Below are positions 12,424 through 24,325 of a stretch of DNA of 64,000 nt, in pieces (positions within the stretch are counted from its first letter, which is position 1; every line of letters starts with the position of its first letter). Position numbers and translations under genes: made by a program. The notes beneath the pieces were generated by a model. The model worked only from the letters and a program-made list of their open reading frames with translations. It searched no databases and had not been told where the DNA came from. Origin of the DNA: Endothia cerciana (Eukaryota > Ascomycota > Sordariomycetes > Diaporthales > Cryphonectriaceae); contig JALRMH010000001.1 in the NCBI GenBank assembly GCA_026119935.1, positions 1,488,001-1,552,000 of the forward strand, read 5' to 3'.

Positions 12424-13951
12424 GTTGAGTTTTCGTCCCTGCCTTAGGATCTCAGGAAACGATTGCGGTGAAATGTGTCTGCACCTCTAGGATATCCTTT
12501 ACCAGAGTCAGGACGGCTGGGATGAGGTCGAAATTGAGTTCTGGCTTCGAGAACTTTCGGGACGAGCCGAGGTCTTCTAGGCTCAACCGGGCAAATAGTG
12601 GACGCCATCGCTGTCACTCTAATCAGAGATCCCGGTCCGACGAGTACCCCCCCCCCCCCAAACCGAGTACCAACACAAACAAACAAAAAACTCAAGATGA
12701 AACAAAGCGGAACCTAGAAAACAGGAGAGAAGAATTCATACTACAAAAAAAGAAGAACAGCCTGGATGTGCAGCCAACTTTCAAATTTTCCGCGGGATGG
12801 TTGCTGACTTACGACAATACTTAAGATATTTATTGGAATTTGCTGTGTAGAGACTCGAATATTACAGTTCACTTCAGCGATTTCTATTATTTCTTTTATT
12901 TTATTTTATTTTAGCATTTCCCCTGGTGTCTGTGCTAACTCCGTTAATAATACCTGGAAATACGCTGTACTTGTCACGTCACCCACACCACCTACAAAAT
13001 GCAGTGCTCGACGTCCGATTTCCGATTCATAGATGGCAAGCAGAGCCGTTGCCTCCAACATGAGCATATTTGGGAGAATTCCCAGCAAGTGGCATCCTAG
13101 CAACTTTGAACACCTCCAGGGTGTTTGCGGGTGATGTTACTTTAGGGGCTTTATTGTTTGGCAAAGTACAGCTTGGTGCTGTTTATACAAGGCCTCGTCT
13201 ATGTCTGCCAAATAGCTAATCAGGAGGCTTGAGCATGTTTCTGGAGCCGTGATGCGTTATATTATACGGATCCTAAGGCAGCCATACTTACTGTGATTGT
13301 GAATTGGGCCAGGACCTTCAATCGGTATTTGAGTAGGTACTAGGACAGAAGACTCGTTTCCCCGTCAGCTTACGATATCAGACTAATAATCATGCTTCCC
13401 TAGACGCAAGGCAGGTATTCGATGGGTAGCTTGGCATGCGAATCTTCTTTTCAGTGAAGTCCACTACAATATTTTGACTACTATCCATCCCTGAGGATCA
13501 TTGACCTGGCTGGGAATAAGATGGTAAATCCATGACTAAGCTTGTTGTCAACTATGTGGTCCATCAAGAGAGCCCTGCCAGGATCCCCCCTGTGAAGCTA
13601 TATTGAAGGCTGGGCACTAAAAGTCTGTGAGTGGCATTATCATCTGGTAAACCGAGACTTCAGGTGAATGGACCAGGAAAAGACCTCAGTGAATAGATTG
13701 TTACTGAATCGACGTGAATATCACTGCAACAACACGTAGAACTGTGGAAACCTGACAAACTATACCATGGCACTTCAGATCCATCCTATCCAGCTTCATT
13801 CAACCCACTCTTCCTTCGAGATATATCAATCCATTCCTGACAAAACTTCCCTCGGTCGCATCTGAAGTGCGTTTACACATGCAATCCTGCGACATCCTCC
13901 ACAGGCTTTCATCACCCCATCTCATTCTCAATACACACTTGAGGTCTCACC
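12424..13951. other. AT-rich gap between divergent genes
   Basis: About 1.5 kb between SDHAF1 (minus) and the secreted protein (plus). It has a 13-base C tract at 12647-12659 and an AT-rich stretch near 12820-12915 with repeated TTTTA units. No supported gene. A short minus-strand frame at 12906-13103 has no recognisable features. Confidence 0.5.
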
Positions 13952-14895
13952 ATGTCAGACTTCAGCTTCAGCTTCCTTGACATCCTTCTGGTGGTCATCT
14001 ACGGTGGCCTTCTCTCAGAAGCGGTAAGCCCCCTACTTATGTGCCAAGAATAACTTTAGGATCCTCAGACTGACCTAGGTTGCAGGCTCCCGCTCTGGCC
14101 CCTGGCGGCGATATTCTTGTTGCCGGCAACAAGACCTATGACATTGTCGACATTGAGTGGGACGTGATGATCAACAACACGGCAGCCCCATAGTAAGTCC
14201 TCTCCTCTCCTTTCTTTTATCATTGCCACTATTTCTTGGTTTCGATGAACGGACACAAGCCATGTCGTCTTGCTCCCAGGATTAGTGTCAAACAGCTGAC
14301 GCATTACTGAAGCAACCTCTCCGTGACCGGCACCATCCAAGATGTCTTCACCAACATCCAGCAGGCCGATCCCGACGCCGCCGCCGTCATCCAAGAGCGC
14401 ATCCAAATGAAGAAGTCGACTCTGTCCGCAACCCACGTGGAGACCGACACCGACCCCTCCTCTCCCGTCGAGATGGACAACATCCCCACGCAGTACTTTT
14501 GCAATGTAGCCGGCTGGAGCCAGTGCCCCATCAGCTCTGTCTCCAGCGCTGAGTTGTACCTCGAAGGCGTCCCCGGCCAGCCTACCAACGGTCCGGGCCC
14601 CGGAAACTGCGGGCGGGTGTCCTGCGCAGACGATGCGGCGATCTGGTGGTGCAATGATGTACGTACATCCTATGCTGTCATCTCCCACCGAGACTTGGAA
14701 GAACCATTGGAGCTATGCTGACCCAATATCGAATCGTAGAGCTTGCGGTCCAAGACCATCTCGGCATTCGGCCGGGTCTCACAGGGTGCCGCTGGTGTTC
14801 TCCACCACTGTGAGCATACCTGTACCGGCAAGGTGAAGGGCCAGCAGCTCTTTGACGACGGATGGAATGTCATTGTACGGTACCAGTCTCGCTAG
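13952..14895 (+). CDS. Putative secreted cysteine-containing protein (effector-like), four exons
   Basis: Spliced model: 13952-14023, 14086-14192, 14313-14658 and 14740-14895 (donors GTAAGC, GTAAGT, GTACGT), 226 aa; every join keeps phase. Residues 1-24 form a hydrophobic signal-peptide-like start (FLDILLVVIYGGLLSEA). The mature part has seven cysteines (123, 131, 159, 164, 173, 199, 203), concentrated in the C-terminal half, around the motifs GNCGRVSC, IWWCND and HHCEHTC. The middle (65-115) is acidic and helical without cysteine. The CGRxSC...WWCND pattern is one I associate with small secreted fungal proteins of unknown function. No catalytic motif was seen. An odd number of cysteines suggests one free thiol, or a missed exon detail. 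No membrane anchor or GPI signal is visible. Secretion is a reasonable inference; an effector role is a guess. Confidence 0.75.
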
Positions 14896-15562
14896 CCTCC
14901 GAGTTTCAGTGGTCAGGCTGGGTTCGGTCACGACTTCGTTCCCATTTAGCCCTGGGCACCTCCTACAAACCTGTCGCCACGGGTATGCGCACGGGAGATA
15001 TCTAGACTTATCAGGTGTTAAACCTCCTGGTATACCAGGCATCGAGGCAGCGAGGCTCTTTGAGCCAGGAAATAAAGCTCATTGTGTGGAGGTGGGTATT
15101 GTTGGCTTTGGCGAGGATGTCCATAGGATGGATTAGAGAGCTTGAGGAAGAACGAGTTAGGCCTGAGGAACCTACACAATTCGTTCCGTACGGTCTGTCC
15201 CCTAATGAGACCCTAATCTGTGCGACCGTTTGCATCCTTGGATTGCGTGCTCCAGTAATGTCCCCGTCCATGTTGGGATGGAAGCGAAGTTTTTTACTGC
15301 GCTCACCCCCCGCCGTGGGTGTGAAATGCCCGTTGCGCAGTAGGCAAACCCCAGCCCGCTCCACACACAGCTGCCGCAATCGCTCCCCGGGCCGGTTATA
15401 ATTGGTGCCCAAGGTCGTCGGAATCACTCAAGATGATCAAGCAGAAAGAAGATCACAAGCAGCTCGTCTTCTTTCCCTCTCCCAGGCTTGTCGATCTATC
15501 TCTCGAGTTCGCCTGCCCGGACAGACGGTTTACCTCTGTGTCAAGGTCGAGTCTTCGTGAGA
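14896..15562. other. Gap between two plus-strand genes
   Basis: About 670 bp holding the 3' flank of the secreted-protein gene and the promoter of the FAH-family gene. Open frames on either strand lack recognisable features. Confidence 0.4.
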
Positions 15563-16672
15563 ATGCCTGCCTTCTCCGTGAGTTCCTCGCCCGGCACCCA
15601 AGCAAGTCCGAACTTGGTTGACATCATCGACAGCGCCTGGTCCGCTTCCTCGCGAAGGACGGCCGCACCTACTATGGCGATGCCATCCTGCCCAGGGGGG
15701 TGACGGATATAGGGAAGGTGAGACAGGCCCGCATCATCACCGGTGATGTCCTCGGCAAGCACGACGTCACGGACGACATCGCCGACATCCGGCTGCTCCT
15801 GAGCCCCCTTGCGCCGGAGGACGTCGGGACCGTGAGATGTCTGGGGTTGAATTATGTGCAGCATGCAAAGGAGGTTTGTAAATTTTTGGGTTTCTTTTTT
15901 TTTCTTTTCTTTCTTCTTTTCTCCCCTTGTTCTTGCCCTTGTTGTCTCTTGCAGTGAGGTTGTTGACATCGCGGGATGGATCAGGCTGATCAAGTTGCAG
16001 ACCAACATGCCCATCCCGAAGTACCCGGTGCTGTTCTACAAGCCGATCACCTCACTGGGGGGACCGTTCGATCCCATCCCGGTGCATGCGATTGCCCAGC
16101 AGGAAGAGGGCCTTGACTATGAGTGCGAGCTCGTGGCGGTCATCGGGAAGAGGTGCTCGGACGTGCCGGAGTCCAAGGCTCTCGACTACGTGCTCGGGTA
16201 CTCCGTGGGCAACGACGTCTCTCACCGGGACTGGCAGATCAAGAAGGGCGGAAGCCAGTGGTCACTGGGCAAGGGATTTGACGGCTGGGCCCCGTTCGGG
16301 CCTGGCATTGTCTCGAGCGCGCTGATCAAGGACCCTCAGAAGCTGAGGATCTCCACAGTGCTGAATGGCAAGATGATGCAGGTGAGAACGCTAAGCAGGA
16401 GGGTAGCCGGTCGGGCGCGGGCTGACCTTTTCTTCCAGGATTCGAACACATCAGACATGATCTTCGGCCTCGCGAAGACCATTGCCTTTCTGAGCCAGGG
16501 GACCACACTGCTCCCAGGAGATGTCATCTTCACAGGTACGCCTCAGGGTGTGGGTATGGGAAGGAACCCGCCCGTGTGGCTGAAGGACGGCGATGTCTGC
16601 GAGGTGAGCCTCGAGGGGGTAGGAACCTGTGTCAACAGGGTTGAATTCGATGGTACGAAGCCGAAGTTGTAA
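15563..16672 (+). CDS. Fumarylacetoacetate hydrolase-family protein, four exons
   Basis: Spliced model: 15563-15577 (15 bp first exon, MPAFS), 15634-15873, 16001-16381 and 16439-16672; all joins phase 0, 289 aa. Intron 1 has donor GTGAGT; intron 2 (127 bp) has a long pyrimidine tract and ends TTGCAG. The spliced N-terminus reads RLVRFLAKDGRTYYGDAI and continues to VRCLGLNYVQHAKE and TNMPIPKYPVLFYKP, as in FAH-family proteins. Likely metal ligands are E126 and E128 in DYECELVAVIGK and D157 in GNDVSHRDWQ; the TGTPQGVG loop is also present. The family covers divalent-metal hydrolases and decarboxylases acting on C-C bonds of acylpyruvates and 2-oxo acids. Size fits the YisK/FAHD class rather than full-length FAH. 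The substrate cannot be told. No targeting signal is evident. Confidence 0.9.
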
Positions 16673-17359
16673 ACAAAACGTGTAGATACAAAATACTGCC
16701 TGAGAGCCTTGCACATTACACCTCAGCCTGACCGTCCTTTTTCGCTCGTGAAGTGCAATGTGAGTTAGTCTTGCGCCGTGCAATCGAGGCTACTCTAATG
16801 CGTCTAACTGGAAGGCTAGGGTGGTGGGGGGGGGGTGGGGGGAGGGCATAATTCGTCACGGACAGAAAGTCCTGTTCGTTGATAGAAGAAGCCGAATATA
16901 ATCTGCCTAGGCTGTGGTCGGCTTGGCGCCCTTATTTTGAGAGCTAGATCAAAGCCTAAAGACACTTAAATGCTGCGGTCGAGCGCGATGTACGATGAAC
17001 GGGGCAGTGCCAACCACGTGCATGCATCGCGCCTCCCAACTGATTGTGCACTTGTCCTGCCATTCCCCTCAAAAGACCAAACGTTGCTGGAGGCTTTCAA
17101 GATAACTTTGTCTTCGCTACCTTTCTCCTTCCTAGAGGAATCCACAAATTGTTCTGTACACGCTGGGGGTGACAGCATTTTCTATCTCCCTCTCACCCTC
17201 GTCACGCCAATCACGTTAGTCTCAAAGCTGTCTCCTTGAAGGAGCATCAGATCCCGTTCCTCACACTACTCTCGTGCCCTTGAGTCGTCATACTACTTAG
17301 TACACTGGATCCCAAACCCTAAGAACTCGCGCAAAAGGAAACAGCACAATTGAAGAAAC
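16673..17359. other. Gap upstream of the RBR gene
   Basis: About 690 bp with a G-rich run near 16826-16846. It presumably contains the RBR gene promoter and the 3' flank of the FAH-family gene. No gene seen. Confidence 0.4.
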
Positions 17360-19736
17360 ATGGCTGAGGAGGAAGGCCATCCTGCTTTCGACCTCTCCTC
17401 ATTCCTGACCTTCACCTTCCCACGTGTTGAGCCTTCCCCGGGGACATCAACCGACCTGTCAAGAGTGGAGTCTGTTGAAGATTCCGACAAGCAGCAGGGC
17501 AGCCCAGGGCCAAGCCTCCAGCATCTAGAGACCGGGGGAGAAATAGAGCCAATCGACTTGGCCAAGTATGGACCCCCGGATGCTTTGACGAGGACCAACC
17601 AGGTCGTGCCTCCAACAGTCACGACAGTCATAGAGAGCTCTATCGACAACGTACGAGCCCAGATTTCTGCAGAAATAGAAGTACACCGGCAGCAGAAAGA
17701 AGAGGAGAGGCGACAGATCGAGGGGGAGAACTCTAATTATGTCGGCAAGGGCAAGGGTGTCATAGGTGACCTAGTCGAGCCAGATGTTAGACAGGCATCA
17801 AGTGCTGCTTCAGATCGGAGTGATCCTGAAATCTTTTACACTCCAGCCGAGGGGCGGACCGCATCTGGAGGCACTCCCTCGGAGGCTGGGACTGAGGTCG
17901 TCAGCCTGGACGCAGTGGCAGAGCAGATCGTTGAGGATGTCAGCATGTTGCGTCGACCCAAGGCATCCTCCACATCGGAGCTGTACCCAAGACGACGAGA
18001 TCTTCTGAAGGCTGTATTACGCAAGATCAGTGATACTGAAACTCGACGCCGTGTTCTTCGTCGATCTACTGGGGCATTGCGACAGTCAGAGGCTCAACTC
18101 CGAGCGAAATTCAAGCACGCGAGACAAATATTACAGCATCAGGACAGGGAGATGGGGTCAGTTCCACATTATCCTTCAAGTTTCTTCTCCTTCCATCCGT
18201 TTCTGGAGGCGTCTTGTTCTCCGCCATATGGCGTTCTGCCTTCATTGAGTACCCGCTGACCAGACTAGTGAGTGCATCTCCTGTTTTGATGACTTCACCC
18301 TCAGGGACCTCGTCCAGCTTCGGTGCCACAATTACTGCAAACCATGCTTCCGACGTCTAATCGCGCACTCGATTGAGAATGAGGCGCAATGGCCCCCCAA
18401 GTGCTGCCTCAACCCGATTGATCACAGAAAGTGCGCCAGATACATCTCTGGAGAACTCGAAAGGCAGTTCAGACAGAAGCGCCTGGAATATCTCACGCCA
18501 ATCGACCAACGATACTACTGCCCAATTCCGGACTGCGGCATTTTCGTTCCCGTCGACAAGACAGATGCGGCCTATGGGCTAGCCAGATGTTCCAAAAACC
18601 ATACGACGTGCGTCGACTGTCGCCAACGGGCACACGACGATGCAACCCAGTGTGTCAAGAACAAAGACATGGAGCTTGTTCAGAAGCTCGCGCAGGAAGA
18701 AGGCTGGAGGCGGTGCTACCGGTGTCACACAATGGTCGAACACAAGAACGCCTGTCGGCATATGACATGCAGATGTGGCGCCGAGTTCTGCTACGTGTGC
18801 GGTAAAGTCTGGTGGACCTGTGGCTGCACGGAGAGACAGCTGGACCAAATTAAGAAGCGTGCCAAGGCGAATGAAATCAGGCGTAAGGAGCAGGAGGAAC
18901 GCGAGAGGAGAGAGGTCCGGGAACTCCACCGGGCCCTCGAAGCCATTGCGAAAATGGAGGCTGCAGAAGCCGAGAAAAATGAGAGGATTCGCGTGGCCAA
19001 GGAACGTCGACGCAAGAGACAAGTCAAGCGGACGTATGCCGAAGCCAGCCTGAAACTTGATGAGGTGAATGAGTTCCAGAACGAATTCCTTGACGGGCAA
19101 CACCAACGAGACCGAGACCAGCTTTCATTGAGAATCCTTGTTGCCATGGATGGCCTCGCGCTCAAGCATGCAGCTAAGCTAGGCCAGTTGCGAGCATCCT
19201 CCAAGGCCAAGATCGAGGAAAAGGAAAAGGAATGGGAGGAAGACTGGCAGGAGCGCGTTTCCAGCGAGACAAAAACCGAGGCTCATTACGAGACGCAGCT
19301 TGCGGAGTGGGCCAAGTCCGTCAAGAACGGCGAGCGTCGTAAGGATGAGCTGCTCGAGGCCCAGAAGACCAAGCATGCGCAGGGAAGGGAGGTTTACACG
19401 ATCAAGCGAGAAGACGAGCTCGAGAGGTTGCGCTGGCTATTTGATGAGGAAGTAGCTATTGAACAAGAGCTCATGGACGCAAAGAAGGCAAGGATCAAGG
19501 AATCCTTCAACGTCCAGGAGCGCGAGCTGCAGGTCAAGATCCGGTCAGAACTCCGCTGGCGCGAGCTGATTTTCTCGGAAAGGAGCAGGCTTCTAGATAA
19601 GTTCTTGGCAGTTGAGCTCGCGGACGAGATCGTCGACGACGCCGATGATCGATGGGGCTCGTTCATAGTCAAGGAAGAGGCCGGAGAAGCTTGCCCTTCT
19701 CGGTTCAGGTCTGCGATGCAACATGCGAAGGGCTAG
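17360..19736 (+). CDS. RBR (RING-IBR-RING) E3 ubiquitin ligase-like protein
   Basis: Spliced model: exon 1 17360-18156, intron 18157-18268 (112 bp, donor GTCAGT, branch GCTGAC, acceptor ACTAG), exon 2 18269-19736, 754 aa. Residues 1-265 are acidic and Ser/Glu-rich. The RBR module starts at the splice join: RING1 with C268, C271, C285, H286, C289, C292 and C311/C312; an IBR with YYCPIPDCG and further Cys/His; RING2 with C415, C418, then C428, C433, C435, C440 and C443. C428 in the KNACRHMTC context matches the catalytic cysteine that RBR ligases use to carry ubiquitin as a thioester. Residues ~455-740 form long charged coiled coils. The layout matches a fungal IBR-protein family with no established substrates. 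The stop at 19734-19736 is followed at once by an in-frame open extension (see separate entry). Confidence 0.88.
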
Positions 19737-20267
19737 ATGACCACTCCAACTGTCAGAGACGGAGGACCGGGGCCATCATCGCAGAGACAAGCCACTCATC
19801 ACAGGGAACCGACTCCACCGCCGTGGAATCCTCTACCGCTGTCGTCGGCTCTGCATGCCGCATGGGACAGCACTTGGGATGCGCCGAGGACGCAAGCAGA
19901 TGATAAGAAAAGGCAGGCCACATTTCAGAAATCTGTCCTCAAGAGGCGGAGAATACCGTCACCTTTCCTACCACCAAAAATGCCACCACGGCAACCAGCT
20001 GCACCGACATTTCAGGCACGGCTGATCACGCACAGATATCATGCTACCGGCTCAGTCGCGAGTGACTTGTAGGAGGTGACCGGGGCGGGCGTTGGATCCC
20101 AACACCAGCGACATGGTCTTCGATCCAACAATCAGCAAGTGATTTAGTGCCTCTCCAGTCCAAAAACCGACAAGATGCGCTTCGAGACCCTCAACCATTG
20201 TGCTGTCAATGCTGACGGATGACCCGGGATCCGGGCTCTGGGTCACTGAGCTTTGGGCCTGCTCAAC
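19737..20267 (+). other. In-frame Pro-rich open extension after the RBR stop codon
   Basis: Directly after the TAG of the RBR gene, the same frame opens with ATG and stays open for 111 codons to 20072, with Pro/Arg-rich content such as REPTPPPWNPLPL and RRRIPSPFLPPKMPPRQ. It may be the true C-terminus of the RBR protein if a 69-bp intron (19668-19736, GTCAAG donor, CTAG acceptor, phase 0) is spliced. The donor and branch are weak, so I keep the shorter model. The remainder to 20267 is the gap before the convergent palC gene. Confidence 0.35.
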
Positions 20268-21877
20268 TTAATAATATGAGGATGAACTACCTGGATAGGC
20301 ACCTGGGGCCGACTTTGGTACGAGAGTCTCATCGTCGGAGCTTTGCTCATCACCAAAGTCATCGTGCCGGTCTGGAGGAGCGCGCATGGCCTCCAACGTC
20401 CTGCTATCAAGCACAGGTACCTCATATGGCTTGAGAGTATGCATCTCGCGGGGGGAGGGCATCTGGGCGAGCAAGGTTCCGGCAGGCGTGATCGCCTGGG
20501 TAAACATCTGAAATCGGGGGGGGTTGTCAATATTCTTTCATCCTGTATGCCTTTGAATGAAATCAATAGACCGCATTTCCTTACCGTGTCGTTCTGTTTA
20601 GACCATTTTGCTTCCAGCATTTCAATTACCCGCGTCTCCTCAAGCCTGCCAGCATCCGCACCCCATGTCGTGCCCTTTTCTACTCTGCGGTCTTCCCTCT
20701 TCTCAGTCCAGTCCTTCTTGAACTTGCTAAGACCCGAAGACTTCTTCGACGGGTCTTTGACTTCCACGCCCAACTCTTGTAGCGCAGCATGAAGCCAGCC
20801 AATGGCATTCCCTGTCTGTCCGCCTAATTCGGCGTCAATCCCAAAGAAACGACATGCCTTGGCCCTGCTCGTCCGGCGCAGATCCTCAAGGTACCTCACG
20901 AAACCCTCGTTCAGCTTTCCACCGCCTTCCCCTGCCCCTGCCCCCTCCTCAGCCTCCGCAGGCGCCTTCTTTCCAGCGAACCGTAGGCTCCCACCCACCC
21001 CCGGCCCCGTCTGCCACGCACACAGACTGTGTGCCTTGGCCGCATGCTCCGCGGCAGCCAGGCACAGCCGCGCAAACAAGTGCGCCCGCACCTTTGGCAC
21101 GTCGGGCGCCTTGTACATCCACTCCTTGTCGTTCCGGTTCCGGTCCTGCCCGACGATCGCGGGGTAGGGGTCGTCCTTCAGCACGGCCAGCAGCGTCGCC
21201 TCCGCCAGCGCCAGGTGGCTCTGCGCGAGGGCGGTGGGCGCGGATATGTCCGCGCAGGGCACGGGGCGCGCAGGGCCGGGCTGCGGCTGCTCGGCGCGGC
21301 GGGCCAGGTAGTCGCAGACCGAGGCGGCATCGAGGAGGTGCTTCGTGGCCGTGGAGATGGCGGTCTGGCGGTCCGGGGAGCCGATGGCGTAGAGGTCGAG
21401 TGAGGTCGTCGTGCTGTGTAGGGGCTGGAGGGCGGCGCGCGCCAGGAGGGTCAAGACGTAGCCCTGCGTGGCGAGGACGAAGGAGACCTCGTGCTCGAGG
21501 CTGTGGACCCTCACCCTCGCGTTCTCGCGCTTCCCGGGGATGAACACGTCAGAGAGGGTGGGCCGCCACTCGATGGACAGGGGTGGCGAGGCGCGCTGGA
21601 TGATGCTGAAGAGCTCGGAGCCGTCGCCTATCGTGCGGTGGGCGAGGCCGGCGTCGACGGCGAGGAGGTAGGGGAGGTAGGAGGTGAGAGCGGAGAGGAC
21701 GGTCAGGAGGCTTGGGGTTTGGGCGGACGGCGAGAGGCGCTTGTGTTTCTTGAGGACGTCGCGCACTACGCCGCGGAGGGTGCTGACGGTCAGGGGGAGG
21801 GAGGGGTGGGAGTCGCAGGTGAAGGAGGAGGAGTAGGAAAAGGCGGACGTCGTTGGGAGGACGAAGGGGTAGGGCAT
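20268..21877 (-). CDS. palC: pH-response regulator PalC (BRO1 domain), two exons
   Basis: Spliced model: exon 1 21877-20585, intron 20584-20508 (77 bp, donor GTAAGG, acceptor TTTCAG, 8-base G run in plus-strand view near its end), exon 2 20507-20268, 510 aa, close to the size I recall for Aspergillus PalC. The N-terminus MPYPFVLPTTSAFSYSSSFT and the following VRDVLKKHKRLS and YLPYLLAVDAGL stretches are PalC signatures of the BRO1 domain, which occupies roughly residues 1-430 and is rich in helices. Exon 2 restores the family C-terminus (MFTQAITPAGTLLAQMPSPRE, ending PGSSSSYY); the unspliced reading does not. PalC links the ambient-pH receptor PalH to the ESCRT-III protein Vps32 at the plasma membrane in the alkaline-pH (PacC) pathway. 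It lies head-to-head with ALG6 across 608 bp. Confidence 0.93.
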
Positions 21878-21970
21878 CTTGAGGGCTGTGAGGGCTGTGA
21901 GGGGGAGGCCTGTAGGATTGTATTACAAGAAAAAAGGAACAATCAGCTAAGGGCTGGATACATCGTATCT

Positions 21971-22006
<36 letters not shown>

Positions 22007-22485
22007 ATGGATAAGAGAGAGAGAGGAAGTTAATCAGGTCCCGTATGCTGGCTTTGAGGAGGGGTCTTGGAGCTGGCTTGGTATCGTGAAGTTCGAGCCT
22101 CAGTGTTTTCGCATGCTGTCATAGCTGCAGTGTTCTGCATAAACTATAGTATGTACTATGTAGCGCCGTGAGAAGGGCGCTACAGTACATTATCCCCGCG
22201 GTCTGGGGCCCCCACCAGGGATCAGCGGCCACACGCTCCGCTGGAGCGACAGGGGTCCACAAGCTCCAGCACCAGAGCTTCTGGACAGCTTCCAGAATTC
22301 TCGACGCGGAGAATCCGACGACCAGCAACATCTCCTCACCGACGACCTCTTCAAGACAACCCTCCCCCTCCCACCCCCCGACGAATCCCACTCTCGACAA
22401 TACCACAGGGCTGGGGACCTACAGAAGGCTATACGGGAAGGTCGAGGGCTTTCATTCAACATAGCCAATTGGGATAGGAAACGCA
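21878..22485. promoter_or_regulatory. Shared divergent promoter region, palC / ALG6
   Basis: The 608 bp between the two start codons must hold both promoters and leaders. It includes a (GT)n microsatellite at 21973-22005 and a GC-rich stretch near 22190-22260. I see no element specific enough to name a transcription factor. Confidence 0.5.
21973..22005. repeat. (GT)n microsatellite
   Basis: An uninterrupted GT dinucleotide run of about 16 units in the palC/ALG6 divergent gap, about 95 bp upstream of the palC start codon. It is likely length-variable between strains. Confidence 0.95.
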
Positions 22486-24325
22486 ATGGCCGGTACTCCT
22501 TCCAGGGGCCAACACAAGCCACGTCGCAAGGGCAAGAACGACGACGATGTCCACCTTTTGAAGACGGAGACTCTCTACCGGGCTCCTTCATTTCCTCTCG
22601 CAGCGTTTCTCTGGCCAGCAAGAGGGTCAGTCTCACAATGGGAGGTGCTGCCGCTCATCCTAATAGCAGTCGGCTTGTTCAGGTGGGCGGCAGGTCTTTG
22701 GGGATACTCAGGTGAGGGGAGATAGTCAACTGTGGCAACGCCAGACCCTCGCTGTTGACCGTTGGAGCTAATTCTGGCTGCGTACAGGCTTCCAGAAGCC
22801 CCCTATCTTCGGCGACTACGAGGCACAAAGACACTGGATGGAGATCACGACACACCTGCCCATATCGCAATGGTACTTTTACGACTTGCAGTGGTGGGGG
22901 CTCGACTACCCGCCCCTGACCGCATACCACAGCTGGCTGTGCGGCAGGATCGGCTCACTCATAGACCCGAGCTGGTTCGCGCTCGACACCTCGCGAGGGA
23001 ACCATGACCCGAACCTCAAGATCTTCATGCGGGCGACAGTCATAGTCTCGGAATACCTCGTCTACGTGCCCGCGCTGGTCATGTTCGTCAGGCGGTTCAG
23101 CAGGCTCAACGGGATTTCGAACTGGTCGGCGTCGGTGGCTCTTGCGGCCATCCTCATGCAGCCCGGAACGATCCTCATCGACCACATCCATTTCCAGTAC
23201 AACACGGTCATGCTGGGCTTTGTCGTGGCGAGCATGTCTGCCATGGTCGCCGGGCGGTACTTCTGGGCTGCCATCTTCTTCGTCGCAGCTCTTGGGTTCA
23301 AGCAGATGGCGCTCTACTATGCGATACCTGTTTTTGTCTTTCTTCTGGGCAGCTGCCTGTCTCCGCGCGTCAACGTGCCACGGTTTTTAAGCATTGGGCT
23401 TGGGACCGTCCTCGCGTTTGGAGTTCTGCTGCTGCCATTGATAGCCGGTGCCTTGTACGACACAAGCCGAGGTATCGTCTCCCAGCCGGAGCTTGATGGA
23501 AAGGTTGCGCATCTGCCCATCTTCCCGTGGATCGAGGACAATGTCGACCGGAATGCTATCTACTGGCCTGTGATTGAGCAGGTGGTCCAGATGGTTCACC
23601 GCGTCTTCCCTCTTGCGCGAGGTCTCTTTGAGGATAAAGTAGCCAACTTCTGGTGCGCGCTTAATGTGGTCGTCAAGATTCAGAAGTACCCTCCAGAGCT
23701 ACTGCAAAAGCTCTCACTCTTCGCCACGTTGGGATTCAGTCTTCCACCCAATCTGATCCTGCTCCTCAAGCCGAGGAAGGAACTCCTGCCACTGGCATTT
23801 GCGACGACCGCGTGGGCTTTCTTCATGTTCAGCTTCCAGGTCCACGAGAAGAGCGTACTCCTACCACTAATGCCCATGACTTTACTCCTGGCTGGTAACA
23901 ACGGCCTGGGCAAAGAATCACGCCAGTGGGTCGGTTTTGCGAACATTCTCGGTAGCTGGACCATGTTCCCACTCCTGCAGCGTGTCGATCTGCGAGTGCC
24001 GTACGCAGTGTTTACGCTCCTGTGGGCGTACTTGCTGAACCTCCCGCCGGCATCACTGAGCGCGTACTTCCCAGGCACCAGGTCATTCACGCAGTGGATA
24101 AATTTCCTGATCCATGCCGCGTTCTACCTCGCCATGGGGGCCTGGCACGTTCTGGAGGCTTTCGTGGCGCCGCCAGATGACAAGCCGGATCTGTGGACGG
24201 TGGCCAACGTTGGTCTGGGGGCGGCAGGATTTGGGCTGTGCTACCTTTGGTGTTTCTACCGGTTGGTGGTGGAGAGCAAGATCATCCCGAGAAGATTTTC
24301 GTCCTCAAAGAAGAAGACACAATAG
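22486..24325 (+). CDS. ALG6: Dolichyl-P-Glc:Man9GlcNAc2-PP-dolichol alpha-1,3-glucosyltransferase Alg6
   Basis: Spliced model: exon 1 22486-22711, intron 22712-22787 (76 bp, donor GTGAGG, acceptor TACAG), exon 2 22788-24325, phase 1, 587 aa. Exon 1 gives a basic cytosolic start and a first membrane helix. The join yields FQKPPIFGDYEAQRHWMEIT, then QWYFYDLQWWGLDYPPLTAY, the luminal signature of the ALG6/ALG8 family (GT57), with the acidic residue in the LDYPPLTA motif. Further marks are IDHIHFQYN, ALGFKQMALYYA and FSFQVHEKSVLLPLMP. About ten or more hydrophobic segments follow, as expected for an ER multi-pass enzyme. It adds the first glucose to the lipid-linked oligosaccharide for N-glycosylation. 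The HFQYN and KQMALYY motifs and LDYPPLTA favour ALG6 over ALG8. Length is normal. Confidence 0.95.

Noticed and set aside
12820..12915. AT-rich stretch considered as RIP-mutated transposon remnant
   Set aside because: Too short, and no flanking inverted repeats or transposase-like frame.
15955..16000. Alternative acceptor at 15954 for FAH-family intron 2
   Set aside because: It would insert residues between HAKE and TNMPIPKYP, where family members join directly; the acceptor at 16000 fits better.
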